A DNA stretch of 64,000 nucleotides from contig CAZUDV010000003.1 of the NCBI GenBank assembly GCA_964619555.1, positions 248,001-312,000 on the forward strand, written 5' to 3'. A program made the translations under genes and the position numbers. The notes beneath the pieces are model-generated. The model was not told where the DNA came from. It searched no databases and saw only the letters and a program-made list of their open reading frames with translations. Below are positions 49,288 to 57,606 of the stretch, in pieces. Position 1 is the first letter of the stretch. Every line of letters starts with the position of its first letter. Origin of the DNA: JAGOPY01 sp964619555 (GTDB lineage Bacteria; Bacteroidota; Bacteroidia; Bacteroidales; JAGOPY01).

Positions 49288-50403
49288 TTGAAAAAAGTAA
49301 TTGTTTCGGTAATAAACGATCTCTCCACGGACCAAAGGGTGGACAGGACCTGCACCACGCTGAATGAAATGGGTTTCGAGGTACTACTGGTCGGAAGAAG
49401 GAAAAGAGATTCCCTGTCACTTAAAAAAAGAAAGTACGGGACCCATCGGATGCATTTGCTTTTTGAGAAAGGCCCGGTATTTTATATGGAGTTCAATATC
49501 AGGCTGTTTCTTTTCCTGCTTTTCAATAAATCTCATTTACTGGTATCCAACGATCTTGATACATTATTGCCGAATTATTTGATTTCGAAACTGAAACGGC
49601 TGCCGATCGTTTACGACAGCCATGAACATTTTACGGAGGTCCCGGAACTTATCCACCGGAAGTTGGTGCAGAAAACCTGGAAGGCACTGGAACGGCTTAT
49701 GGTTCCCCGACTTAAAAATGTCATAACGGTCAATCAATCCCTTGCCTCGATCTTTCAGCAGCTTTATGGCGTGCCGGTTTGTGTGGTCAGGAATGTGCCT
49801 TACAGAAGGGAATACCTGGTTGAAAGCACCAGGACCGGATTAGGATTGCCCGAGGATAAAAGGATCATCCTGTTGCAAGGAGCAGGTATTAATGTTCATC
49901 GCGGAGCTGAGGAAGCGATTCTTGCGATGAAACACCTGGAAGATGCTATTTTACTGATTATTGGAAGCGGTGACAAGATTGGGGACCTGAAAAAGCTGGC
50001 AAGGGAATCTGACCTTGACCACCGGGTCCGGTTCATATCCAGGTTACCTTTCGACGAATTGTACCGGTACACGGTCCATGCCGATATTGGCCTGACTCTC
50101 GACAAAGACACCAACGTCAACTATCGCTTCAGCCTGCCCAATAAATTATTCGATTATATTCAGGCCAGGGTGCCTGTGCTCGCTTCCGACCTGCCGGAAA
50201 TCAAGAAAATTGTGACAGGATACAACATAGGCCGGATTATAAAGTCGCATGATCCTGAACATATAGCTGATTCAATTTCGCAAATGCTTGAAGATCCCTT
50301 ACAAATTGCGGAATGGAAAGAAAACCTTAAATTTGCCGCATCGGAGCTTTGCTGGGAAAATGAAAAGCAGGTTTTGATCGACGTTTACCGGCCATATGCC
50401 TGA
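49288..50403 (+). CDS. Glycosyltransferase family 4 protein
   Basis: 371 residues, TTG start at 49288 (the overlapping GTG at 49281 is out of frame). GT-B fold: N-terminal VSVINDLSTDQRVDRTC, VYDSHEHFTEVPEL, VITVNQSL, and the C-terminal nucleotide-sugar domain with ILLQGAGINVHRGAEEAI, LLIIGSGDKI and DIGLTLDKDTNVNYRFSLPNKLFDYIQARVPVLAS. The last block contains the family's SxPxKxxxYxxAG-like motif. It probably acts in surface glycan synthesis; the acceptor is unknown. A near-consensus -7 (TAATTTCG) lies at about 49245. It overlaps the next glycosyltransferase by 8 bp. Confidence 0.85.
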   Translation: MKKVIVSVINDLSTDQRVDRTCTTLNEMGFEVLLVGRRKRDSLSLKKRKYGTHRMHLLFEKGPVFYMEFNIRLFLFLLFNKSHLLVSNDLDTLLPNYLISKLKRLPIVYDSHEHFTEVPELIHRKLVQKTWKALERLMVPRLKNVITVNQSLASIFQQLYGVPVCVVRNVPYRREYLVESTRTGLGLPEDKRIILLQGAGINVHRGAEEAILAMKHLEDAILLIIGSGDKIGDLKKLARESDLDHRVRFISRLPFDELYRYTVHADIGLTLDKDTNVNYRFSLPNKLFDYIQARVPVLASDLPEIKKIVTGYNIGRIIKSHDPEHIADSISQMLEDPLQIAEWKENLKFAASELCWENEKQVLIDVYRPYA

Positions 50404-51529
50404 AAAACACCTTCATATCATTTCATTTGACATACCCTATCCCCCAAATTACGGTGGGGTGATTGATGTTTATTTCAAGATCACCACACTGCACCGGCTG
50501 GGTATAAGGATTCACCTGCATTGCTTTGAATACCCTGGAAGGAACAGGGCGCCGGAACTGGAAGAATTCTGCGAAAAGGTGCACTACTATCCCAGGATAT
50601 TGGGTTTGCGGTCTGCCTTCAGTATTAAGCCATACATAGTCAGCAGCCGGAAATCGGATCAACTGATTGAAAACCTGCTTAAAGACGATTATCCAATCCT
50701 TTTCGAAGGTCTTCACAGTTGCTATTACATGGATGATCCCAGGCTGAAGGACAGGACCAAGATATATAGGGAAAGTAATATCGAACACCGCTATTATTTT
50801 AACCTGTTTAAGGTTGATGCGAACCTGAAAAACAAGCTGTATTTTGCAGGGGCCAGTGCGAAACTGCGTCTTTATCAAAAGGTTCTCCATCATACCAGTC
50901 TTATGCTGGCCGTTTCCCAGCATGATGCCGATTACCTGAAACATCATTTCCCCGGTATTCCGGTTTATCATTTGCCCAGTTTTCATGCCAATGAAAGTGT
51001 TTCCATTCAACCAGGTAACGGTGATTATGCCCTCTACCACGGAAATATTGAAGTTTCCGAGAACGAGTATGCAGCTTCATTCCTGATAACCAAAGTTTTT
51101 GAAGGCCTTGATATACCATTCATCATCGCTGGGATGAATCCCCGGCCGAAATTCCGGAAGCTGGTGGAAACCAGGCCGGATATTATGCTGATCGGAAATC
51201 CGGCAGAGGAAAAGATGTCGGAGCTCATCCGCAATGCCCATGTACACATACTTGTTACCTTCCAGGCAACCGGCCTCAAGTTGAAGCTGCTCAACACTCT
51301 CTATAACGGAAGGTTTTGCCTTGTAAATGAGGCCATGATCAAAGGGACAACCCTGGGTTCATTATGTGAGATTGCCAATTCGGCGGATGAATTAAAAGCC
51401 AGGCTCAAGGATCTTTTCAAAAAAGAATTTACACTGGAAGAAAAACTGAAGAGGGAGGAAATCCTGAATCGTTATTACGATAATAAGACCAACGGGGAAA
51501 AGATGATTGAACTCATCTACAGGCTGTGA
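50396..51529 (+). CDS. Glycosyltransferase, GT-B type
   Basis: 377 residues. Opens with HIISFDIPYPPNYGGVIDVYFK, a common glycosyltransferase start. C-terminal half with ALYHGNIEVSENEYAASFL, FIIAGMNPRPKF, NAHVHILVTFQATGLKLKLLNTLYNGRFCL. It is translationally coupled to the upstream glycosyltransferase (8-bp overlap). Substrate unknown. Its stop overlaps the 3' end of ftsE on the opposite strand. Confidence 0.8.
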   Translation: MPEKHLHIISFDIPYPPNYGGVIDVYFKITTLHRLGIRIHLHCFEYPGRNRAPELEEFCEKVHYYPRILGLRSAFSIKPYIVSSRKSDQLIENLLKDDYPILFEGLHSCYYMDDPRLKDRTKIYRESNIEHRYYFNLFKVDANLKNKLYFAGASAKLRLYQKVLHHTSLMLAVSQHDADYLKHHFPGIPVYHLPSFHANESVSIQPGNGDYALYHGNIEVSENEYAASFLITKVFEGLDIPFIIAGMNPRPKFRKLVETRPDIMLIGNPAEEKMSELIRNAHVHILVTFQATGLKLKLLNTLYNGRFCLVNEAMIKGTTLGSLCEIANSADELKARLKDLFKKEFTLEEKLKREEILNRYYDNKTNGEKMIELIYRL

Positions 51530-52191
51530 ATCTTTCCGCCATCACAACGGATTATTCTGGAAGAAAACTCATCCAGGATGGAGTAATTATGAGTAGCCAT
51601 CAGTACAGCTCTGCCCGACCGGCTGATTTCAATGAGAAGGCGCATGATCCCCCTGGAAGTCTCCGGATCCAGGTTTCCCGTCGGTTCATCAGCCAGGATG
51701 ATCTCAGGGTCGTTCAGCAAGGCCCGGGCAATGGCTACCCGCTGCTGTTCGCCGCCGGACAGTTGATGCGGTAACTTATGCCCTTTGGTCGAAAGTCCCA
51801 CCTTATTGAGGACATTATCTGCTTTTTCCTTCATCTCTTTCTTGTTGCGCCAGCCGGTAGCTTTCAGCACAAAAAGTAAGTTATCCAGTGCTGACCTGTC
51901 ACTCAGAAGCTGGAAATCCTGGAATATGATACCCAGTTTCCTCCTGAGAAATGGCACCTCCCTCTTGCGGATACGGATCAGATCATAACCTGCCACTATC
52001 GCTTCGCCTGAGTGAACAGGCAATTCGGCATACATGGCTTTGAGCAGTGAACTTTTCCCGCTTCCGGTCTTTCCGATGAGATATACAAATTCGCCTTCCG
52101 AAACTTCCAGGGAAGCCCCTGAAAATATGGGAATCTCCCGCTGGTAAATGGGGACGTTCCTGAATATTATTACTTTATGATCATCCATCAT
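51517..52191 (-). CDS. ftsE: Cell division ATP-binding protein FtsE-like
   Basis: 224 residues from ATG 52191. Walker A LIGKTGSGKSSLL, Q-loop IIFQDFQLLSDRSALDNLLF, signature LSGGEQQRVAIARALL and Walker B IILADEPTGNLDPETS. The sequence resembles FtsE, the ATPase that with FtsX regulates peptidoglycan hydrolases at the septum. ftsX is not adjacent. The TTG at 52212 is rejected because it lies inside the -7 promoter element; ATG 52188 is an alternative one codon later. Confidence 0.85.
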   Translation of the reverse strand: MMDDHKVIIFRNVPIYQREIPIFSGASLEVSEGEFVYLIGKTGSGKSSLLKAMYAELPVHSGEAIVAGYDLIRIRKREVPFLRRKLGIIFQDFQLLSDRSALDNLLFVLKATGWRNKKEMKEKADNVLNKVGLSTKGHKLPHQLSGGEQQRVAIARALLNDPEIILADEPTGNLDPETSRGIMRLLIEISRSGRAVLMATHNYSILDEFSSRIIRCDGGKIHSL

Positions 52192-52209
52192 GACCCGTAT
52201 CGGCTCTGG

Positions 52210-52217
52210 CAAATATA
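52210..52217 (-). promoter_or_regulatory. ftsE promoter: -7 element TATATTTG on minus strand
   Basis: Exact TAnnTTTG match 18 bp upstream of ATG 52191. It overlaps an apparent TTG start at 52212 and therefore decides the start. Confidence 0.6.
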
Positions 52218-52281
52218 CTCAAAGCCCTGGATTTTTGGAAAGAAAAGGACCACTTGATAATTCTGATCGTATTCAGGGTGG

Positions 52282-52857
52282 TTATTTCACCAGGCCGCTG
52301 AAACCCATGAATGCCAGAGACAGTATGCCGGCGGTCACCAGGGCGATCGGGATGCCTTTCATGCCCTTCGGCATATCCATCAGTTCGAGGTGTTCCCGGA
52401 TACCGGCAAATATTACCATGGCCAGTCCGAAACCGACCGCAATGGAAGCCCCATAGACCACGCTTTCCAGGAGGTCATATTCCTTTGCATGCACCAGCAG
52501 GGCCACTCCAAGCACGGCACAATTGGTCGTGATCAAAGGAAGATAGATCCCGAGGGCCTGGTACAATGGAGGCGATATTTTTTTCAGGATGATTTCCACC
52601 ATCTGAACCAGGGCTGCTATGATCAGGATAAAGGAAATAGTCTGAAGAAAAGTGATTCCAAGTGGAACCAGGACAAACTTGAATACCACCCAAGTGACAA
52701 TTGTTGCCAGTACTATCACAAAGACTACGGCTGCGCTCATGCCTACTGCCGTGGAAACCCTGGTGGATACGCCAAGGAAAGGGCAAATTCCTAAAAATTG
52801 CGCCAATACGATGTTCGATACCAGGATCGCTGAAATGACTATGACGAAATATTCCAT
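52282..52857 (-). CDS. rnfA: Rnf complex subunit A
   Basis: 191 residues, six predicted membrane segments. Typical start MEYFVIVISAILVSNIVLAQFLGICPFLGVS and the block TNCAVLGVALLVHAK identify RnfA/NqrE. It is the last gene of the operon in the order BCDGEA. In the complex RnfA and RnfE form a membrane pair that carries an Fe-S or ion-conducting site between them. Confidence 0.93.
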   Translation of the reverse strand: MEYFVIVISAILVSNIVLAQFLGICPFLGVSTRVSTAVGMSAAVVFVIVLATIVTWVVFKFVLVPLGITFLQTISFILIIAALVQMVEIILKKISPPLYQALGIYLPLITTNCAVLGVALLVHAKEYDLLESVVYGASIAVGFGLAMVIFAGIREHLELMDMPKGMKGIPIALVTAGILSLAFMGFSGLVK

Positions 52858-52869
52858 GATAACCTTGAA

Positions 52870-53454
52870 TTACGTCGTTTTCTTTATTCTGTTCATCAAT
52901 GCGATGAAATAGCCCAGGGCAATAAATGCACCCGGTGAAAGGATAAAAATGAGGATGCCATCGCCCTCGACGAATTTTTGACCCAGGAAGGAACCATTTC
53001 CTAATGCTTCCCTGACAGAGCCCAGCAGGAACAGGGCCATGGTAAACCCAAGGCCCATACCCAACCCGTCGATGAAGGATGAAAGCACCGTTTGCTTCGA
53101 AGCGAATGCCTCGGCCCTTCCAAGCACGATGCAGTTCACAACGATAAGGGGGATGAAGATGCCCAGCGCTTCGTAAAGGGATGGCGTATACGCCTGCATG
53201 ACCAGCTGGACTATGGTTACGAATGAAGCGATGATCACGATGAACGCTGGAATTCTGACTTTATCCGGGATGGTTGATTTTACCAGTGATACCACTGTAT
53301 TTGAGCCGACAAGAACAAAAGATGTGGCCAATCCCATCCCGATGCCGTTAATACCGGATGTCGTTACTGCAAGTGTTGGACACATCCCCAACAACAAAAC
53401 CAGGATTGGATTTTCCCTGATAAAGCCTTTTGTGAAATTGGTCAGCTGGTTCAT
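52870..53454 (-). CDS. rnfE: Rnf complex subunit E
   Basis: 194 residues, six membrane segments, paralogous to RnfA. ENPILVLLLGMCPTLAVTTS and VNCIVLGRAEAFASKQ are the RnfE/NqrD signature. Its start overlaps the stop of rnfG by 4 bases and rnfA follows after 12 bp. Confidence 0.93.
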   Translation of the reverse strand: MNQLTNFTKGFIRENPILVLLLGMCPTLAVTTSGINGIGMGLATSFVLVGSNTVVSLVKSTIPDKVRIPAFIVIIASFVTIVQLVMQAYTPSLYEALGIFIPLIVVNCIVLGRAEAFASKQTVLSSFIDGLGMGLGFTMALFLLGSVREALGNGSFLGQKFVEGDGILIFILSPGAFIALGYFIALMNRIKKTT

Positions 53455-54029
53455 TGCTTGTTTTCTCCTTTCTCCCGATAGGTATCATAAGCCCGTTGCA
53501 CTGCTTCGCAAAAGGCTCTGGAACTGATCGTGGCCGCAGTGATGGCATCTACATTGCCACCATCTTTTTTAACTTTTAATTCAAATTGAGCGGGATTCTT
53601 TCCGGTGAACTGATCCTTAAATTTTGGTTCCGCCATTTTTGTCCCAAGCCCTGGCGTTTCTTTCTGTTGCACAATTGAAATATTTTTGATCGAAAGGTCA
53701 GGCAGGAACCCGATCATCAGTTGTATCTGGGTAGCATCATAACCATTGTTGGAATAGGATGCCACTGCAGTGCCCACATGCTGACCGGATTTATAAGCAG
53801 CATGAAAGGCGACAGAATCTTTACCTGTCCCTGGCATTACCCGGATGGTTGCAAGGCTGTCGAATTCCGGCAGCACCTCCTTAATGGCATTTTCCTGTTT
53901 TGCTTTGATTGCCAGGGCTATCGGCTCTTTGGTAACATTGTAAATGCTCCCCAGGGCCAGCGATGCCACCAGTGAAATGATGACCAATGACAGGATCATA
54001 TTTTTCAGTGAGGATTCTTTTTTAGCCAT
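53451..54029 (-). CDS. rnfG: Rnf complex subunit G, FMN-binding
   Basis: 192 residues: one N-terminal membrane anchor, then the periplasmic FMN-binding domain. The flavinylation site is at 161-170, DAITAATISS, with Thr167 as the likely FMN attachment site. The Gly of the usual SGAT motif is Ala here, as the sequence shows. It accepts electrons in the ion-pumping complex. An apbE flavin transferase gene is not present in this window. Confidence 0.92.
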   Translation of the reverse strand: MAKKESSLKNMILSLVIISLVASLALGSIYNVTKEPIALAIKAKQENAIKEVLPEFDSLATIRVMPGTGKDSVAFHAAYKSGQHVGTAVASYSNNGYDATQIQLMIGFLPDLSIKNISIVQQKETPGLGTKMAEPKFKDQFTGKNPAQFELKVKKDGGNVDAITAATISSRAFCEAVQRAYDTYREKGENKQ

Positions 54030-54041
54030 GATGAAATTTGA

Positions 54042-55040
54042 TTAAGCTTTGACAACTCCGAACCTTCTTGGTTTAATGCTCCTGTTTATCAACGGAGCGA
54101 TTGCATTCATGATCAGGATTGCGAAGGAAACCCCTTCCGGGTAGCCGCCCCATAGCCTGATCAGCATGGTCAGTATCCCGCATCCCGCACCGAATATCAG
54201 CATCCCTCGTGAACTGATCGGTGACGTTACCATATCGGTGGCCATATAGAATATCCCAAGCATCATCCCACCGGTTAGAAGGTGAAACAGGGGATCCAGG
54301 TACATTTCCGGGTTGATCAGCCAGAAGATACCGGAAAAGATGACTACTGATGAAATGTACGATACGGGGATCTGCCAGGTGATGATCTTTTTATAAAACA
54401 TGTACGCTGCTCCGATAAGCAGGGCAATTGCTGAAACCTCTCCCAGTGAACCGCCCTGGTTGCCCCAGAGTTCCCTGGCATATCCCGGTATCTGCGGAAG
54501 GAGCTCTGAAACTGTTTTACCTGCCCGCAGACCTTCCTTAATGATCCCAAGCGTAGTTGGTCCTGTGATGGCGTCCGTCACTGCCGTACCGGCAAAAATC
54601 GGTGATGGCACAGGCCAGGTTGTCATCTGGACCGGAAAAGACATGAGCAGGAATACGCGTCCGACCAGTGCCGGATTGAAAGGATTTTTACCCAGTCCGC
54701 CAAAACTCATTTTGGCCACTGCAATGGAAACAAAAGCCCCCACAATGATCATCCACACGGGCAGATTGCTGGGAACATTGAAAGCCAGCAGGATGCCGGT
54801 AACTATGGCAGAACCGTCATTGATCGTCAAAGGGCCTTTCATCAGGTATTTTTGGATTGCCCATTCAAAGAACAGGCAGGCCAGGACGGATGCCAACATT
54901 ACCTTCACAGCCCCAAGGCCGAAAAAATAAACGGATACCAGGATCGCGGGCACCATGGCGATAACCACACCATACATTATCTTACGAACGGATTGCTCGG
55001 CATGGATATGGGGTGATCCTGAAACAGTGAGAATGCTCAT
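54042..55040 (-). CDS. rnfD: Rnf complex subunit D, FMN-binding
   Basis: 332 residues with about ten membrane segments. FGGLGKNPFNPALVGRVFLLMSFP and the FMN-binding region TDAITGPTTLG (about 188-198) identify RnfD/NqrB. The Thr in this region is the expected covalent FMN site. It pumps ions during electron transfer. It follows rnfC after 3 bp and precedes rnfG by 12 bp. Confidence 0.93.
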   Translation of the reverse strand: MSILTVSGSPHIHAEQSVRKIMYGVVIAMVPAILVSVYFFGLGAVKVMLASVLACLFFEWAIQKYLMKGPLTINDGSAIVTGILLAFNVPSNLPVWMIIVGAFVSIAVAKMSFGGLGKNPFNPALVGRVFLLMSFPVQMTTWPVPSPIFAGTAVTDAITGPTTLGIIKEGLRAGKTVSELLPQIPGYARELWGNQGGSLGEVSAIALLIGAAYMFYKKIITWQIPVSYISSVVIFSGIFWLINPEMYLDPLFHLLTGGMMLGIFYMATDMVTSPISSRGMLIFGAGCGILTMLIRLWGGYPEGVSFAILIMNAIAPLINRSIKPRRFGVVKA

Positions 55041-55043
55041 ATT

Positions 55044-56384
55044 TTATTTTTTACCTCTGTTTCTGATGATTTGTCCGACTTTATTCTTTCCCAGGCGGAT
55101 ATAATCCAGCAAGGGACGACCGGAAGGGCATGTATAATGGCAGGAACCGCATTCGATGCAGTCCATGACCATGTTTGACTCCGCCATATCCCACATGCCT
55201 TTCTCCCCGTACTGAGCCAGGAGGATCGGTTCAAGGCCCATCGGGCACACCCCGACGCATCTTCCGCAACGGATACAGGATTTTATCCCGGTTCGAAGTG
55301 CTTGTGTTTCAGCAAAGAGCAATAACCCAGACATTCCTTTGACAACCGGCACTTCCAGTGAATTCAACGCCTTGCCCATCATAGGGCCTCCGTTGATAAC
55401 TTTCGAGGTGTTTTCCAGGTCCACTCCTGCTTTCTCCAGCAGCTCTTTCACCGGTGTACCGATTCGGACCAGGTAGTTGCAGGGGGTTTTCAATGTTTGA
55501 CCCGTGACGGTCACCACTCTTTCGATCAGGGGCTTATTCTTCTGCACCGCCTCATAAACCGCGAAGGCTGTGCCTACATTATGCACCACACAACCTACTT
55601 CGATCGGTAATTTTCCGGAAGGGACCTCCCTGCCCAGTAAGGCGTTGATCAGTTGCTTTTCACCACCCTGGGGGTACCTCACTTTCAACGGTTGCACGGT
55701 TATCCCTTTTATCCCGCTTGCCAGGCCGGAAAGGTGCCGGATGGCATCCGGTTTATTATTCTCTACACCGATGATGGCTTTTACCACGCCAAGGGCTTTC
55801 ATTAAGATCCTGACACCTACCAGGACTTCCTCGCCTTTTTCAAGCATGATCCTATGGTCGGATGTCAGGTAAGGTTCACATTCAACCCCGTTAATGATCA
55901 GGTATTCAGCCTTTTTACCTTCAGGTACCATCAGTTTCACATGAGACGGGAAAGTAGCGCCTCCCATACCGACAATGCCCATGTCGTGAATCTTCCTGAC
56001 AATTTCTTCCCGGGTAAGAGCAAAATCTTTTTTAACTGATTTTTCACGGTCGATCTCAGGCATCCATTCATCGCCTTCCACATTGATGACAACCGCTTTC
56101 CTCCTATAACCTGTGTGGTCGATCATCTCATCTATTTTCAGAACCTTTCCGGAAACTGATGAATGGACATTGGACGAAATGAAGGCTTCCCCTTTTCCGA
56201 CAGGCTGCCCGACTTTTACCGTATCGCCTTTATTTACCAATGGAACGGCAGGTGCCCCAAGATTTTGATTCAGCGGGATGCTCACTTGTTTGGGCAATGG
56301 AAATTCCTCTATGGCAGATTTCGCTGATAACTTTTTATCTGGTGGATGAACACCGCCGTACCGAAATGTTTTCAATGGACTCAT
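55044..56384 (-). CDS. rnfC: Rnf complex subunit C
   Basis: 446 residues, soluble subunit with FMN and NADH-binding N-terminal part (GMGGATFPSHVKL, SDHRIMLE, INALLGREVPSGKLP) and two 4Fe-4S clusters (SCIRCGRCVGVCPMGLEP and CIECGSCHYTCPSGRP). It exchanges electrons with NADH. Standard length; it is 23 bp after rnfB. Confidence 0.94.
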   Translation of the reverse strand: MSPLKTFRYGGVHPPDKKLSAKSAIEEFPLPKQVSIPLNQNLGAPAVPLVNKGDTVKVGQPVGKGEAFISSNVHSSVSGKVLKIDEMIDHTGYRRKAVVINVEGDEWMPEIDREKSVKKDFALTREEIVRKIHDMGIVGMGGATFPSHVKLMVPEGKKAEYLIINGVECEPYLTSDHRIMLEKGEEVLVGVRILMKALGVVKAIIGVENNKPDAIRHLSGLASGIKGITVQPLKVRYPQGGEKQLINALLGREVPSGKLPIEVGCVVHNVGTAFAVYEAVQKNKPLIERVVTVTGQTLKTPCNYLVRIGTPVKELLEKAGVDLENTSKVINGGPMMGKALNSLEVPVVKGMSGLLLFAETQALRTGIKSCIRCGRCVGVCPMGLEPILLAQYGEKGMWDMAESNMVMDCIECGSCHYTCPSGRPLLDYIRLGKNKVGQIIRNRGKK

Positions 56385-56407
56385 CCTGGTTATGATCTAT
56401 TTGGTGC

Positions 56408-57355
56408 CTAAATTCTTGATGTATCAGCAGCGGGATCCTCTTTTTTCGGTGCATTATCACCGGTGACAACGACCGGATCACCTGTTGCCGGCTTAGTTTT
56501 TGATTCTATGCCCTCCTTTTCTTTCCTGGGAGGGAAATTGATCTCGTGAATGGCTTCTGTCGGGCAGACTTCAACACATTTCCGGCATAATTTGCATTTT
56601 ATGAAATCTATGTATGCCAGGTTGTTTTCGATGGTAATAGCTTCAAACGGGCAAACTTCCACGCATTTCCCGCATCCGATACAGGCAACGGAGCAATTCT
56701 TTCTGGCCGGTCCGCCTTTCTCTTCGTTGATGCAGCACACGTATATCCTCCGGTCCTTTTTCCCTTTATGACGAAGTTCGATGATGCCTCTGGGGCAGGC
56801 TTTGACACAAGCGCCGCAAGCCACACATTTCTCATTGACTTCAGGCAACCCGGTGACCGGATTGATATGGATGGCATCGAAGGTGCAGGCTACGACACAA
56901 TCGCCAAGGCCCAGGCATCCGTAGGGGCAGCCACTCTCTCCGGCGTACAGGTTATGCGCAAACGCACAGGTGGCAGGCCCGTCGTAGCGGACCTTGGAGG
57001 GGGCATTCTGAAATGAGCCATTGCAGCGGACGACTGCGATCATGGGTTCAGTTTCAGCAGCTTCCAATCCCAAGATACCGGCAACCTTCTTCATCACGTC
57101 GGATCCGCCGACCGGGCAGTTCAACCCTTCAATTGACTTTTCCTCGTCCCCCTTTTTCACAAGCGCTTCTGAAAAATTCCTGCATCCGGCATAACCGCAT
57201 CCTCCGCAATTAGCGGCTGGAAGCACCTCTTCCACCAGGCTGATCCTGGGATCTTCGATTACCTTGAATTTCTGGGCAACAAAATAAAGGACTACCGCGG
57301 AGACCAGACCAATCGCACTAAGCGAAATAACTGAAAATAATATAATACTATTCAC
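56408..57355 (-). CDS. rnfB: Rnf complex subunit B, ferredoxin-like
   Basis: 315 residues. One N-terminal membrane segment, then a 4Fe-4S domain (ANCGGCGYAGCRNF with the later GLNCP) and several 4Fe-4S ferredoxin repeats (CPYGCLGLGDCVVACTFDAI, CVACGACVKACPRGI, CIGCGKCVEVCPFEAI, CKLCRKCVEVCPTEAI). It receives electrons from reduced ferredoxin. The C-terminus has an acidic/Pro low-complexity tail. First gene of the operon, about 65 bp after its -7 element. Confidence 0.94.
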   Translation of the reverse strand: MNSIILFSVISLSAIGLVSAVVLYFVAQKFKVIEDPRISLVEEVLPAANCGGCGYAGCRNFSEALVKKGDEEKSIEGLNCPVGGSDVMKKVAGILGLEAAETEPMIAVVRCNGSFQNAPSKVRYDGPATCAFAHNLYAGESGCPYGCLGLGDCVVACTFDAIHINPVTGLPEVNEKCVACGACVKACPRGIIELRHKGKKDRRIYVCCINEEKGGPARKNCSVACIGCGKCVEVCPFEAITIENNLAYIDFIKCKLCRKCVEVCPTEAIHEINFPPRKEKEGIESKTKPATGDPVVVTGDNAPKKEDPAADTSRI

Positions 57356-57420
57356 CCTGTTTCCTCCTGATAATGAACATTCAACGAGTCCTTAAAAGGC
57401 ATTCCCCTTTTAAGGCAGGG

Positions 57421-57428
57421 CAAAATTA
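57421..57428 (-). promoter_or_regulatory. Rnf operon promoter: -7 element TAATTTTG on minus strand
   Basis: Exact TAnnTTTG match about 65 bp upstream of rnfB, giving a leader of about 60 nt. No riboswitch is evident there. Confidence 0.55.
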
Positions 57429-57516
57429 AAAACAATTGTTAAAATAATAACAGATACACATCAAAATCATCTATTGCATAACCTATTGATTATCCGTAAG
57501 ATAATTCATAAATTAT

Positions 57517-57563
57517 AAATCAATGATACCCAGATATTAGAATTATCTGAATATCATTGATTT
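57517..57563 (-). terminator. Long inverted repeat, probable terminator for the T9SS gene
   Basis: AAATCAATGATA (57517-57528) and TATCATTGATTT (57552-57563) are perfect 12-bp complements, with an inner AGATA/TATCT pair. It lies downstream of the minus-strand T9SS gene (end 57607). AT-rich region 57430-57606 has no ORF. Confidence 0.5.
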
Positions 57564-57606
57564 GAAATGAAAATTTAGAAGGCTTCTAAATTGATGATAA
57601 TGAGGA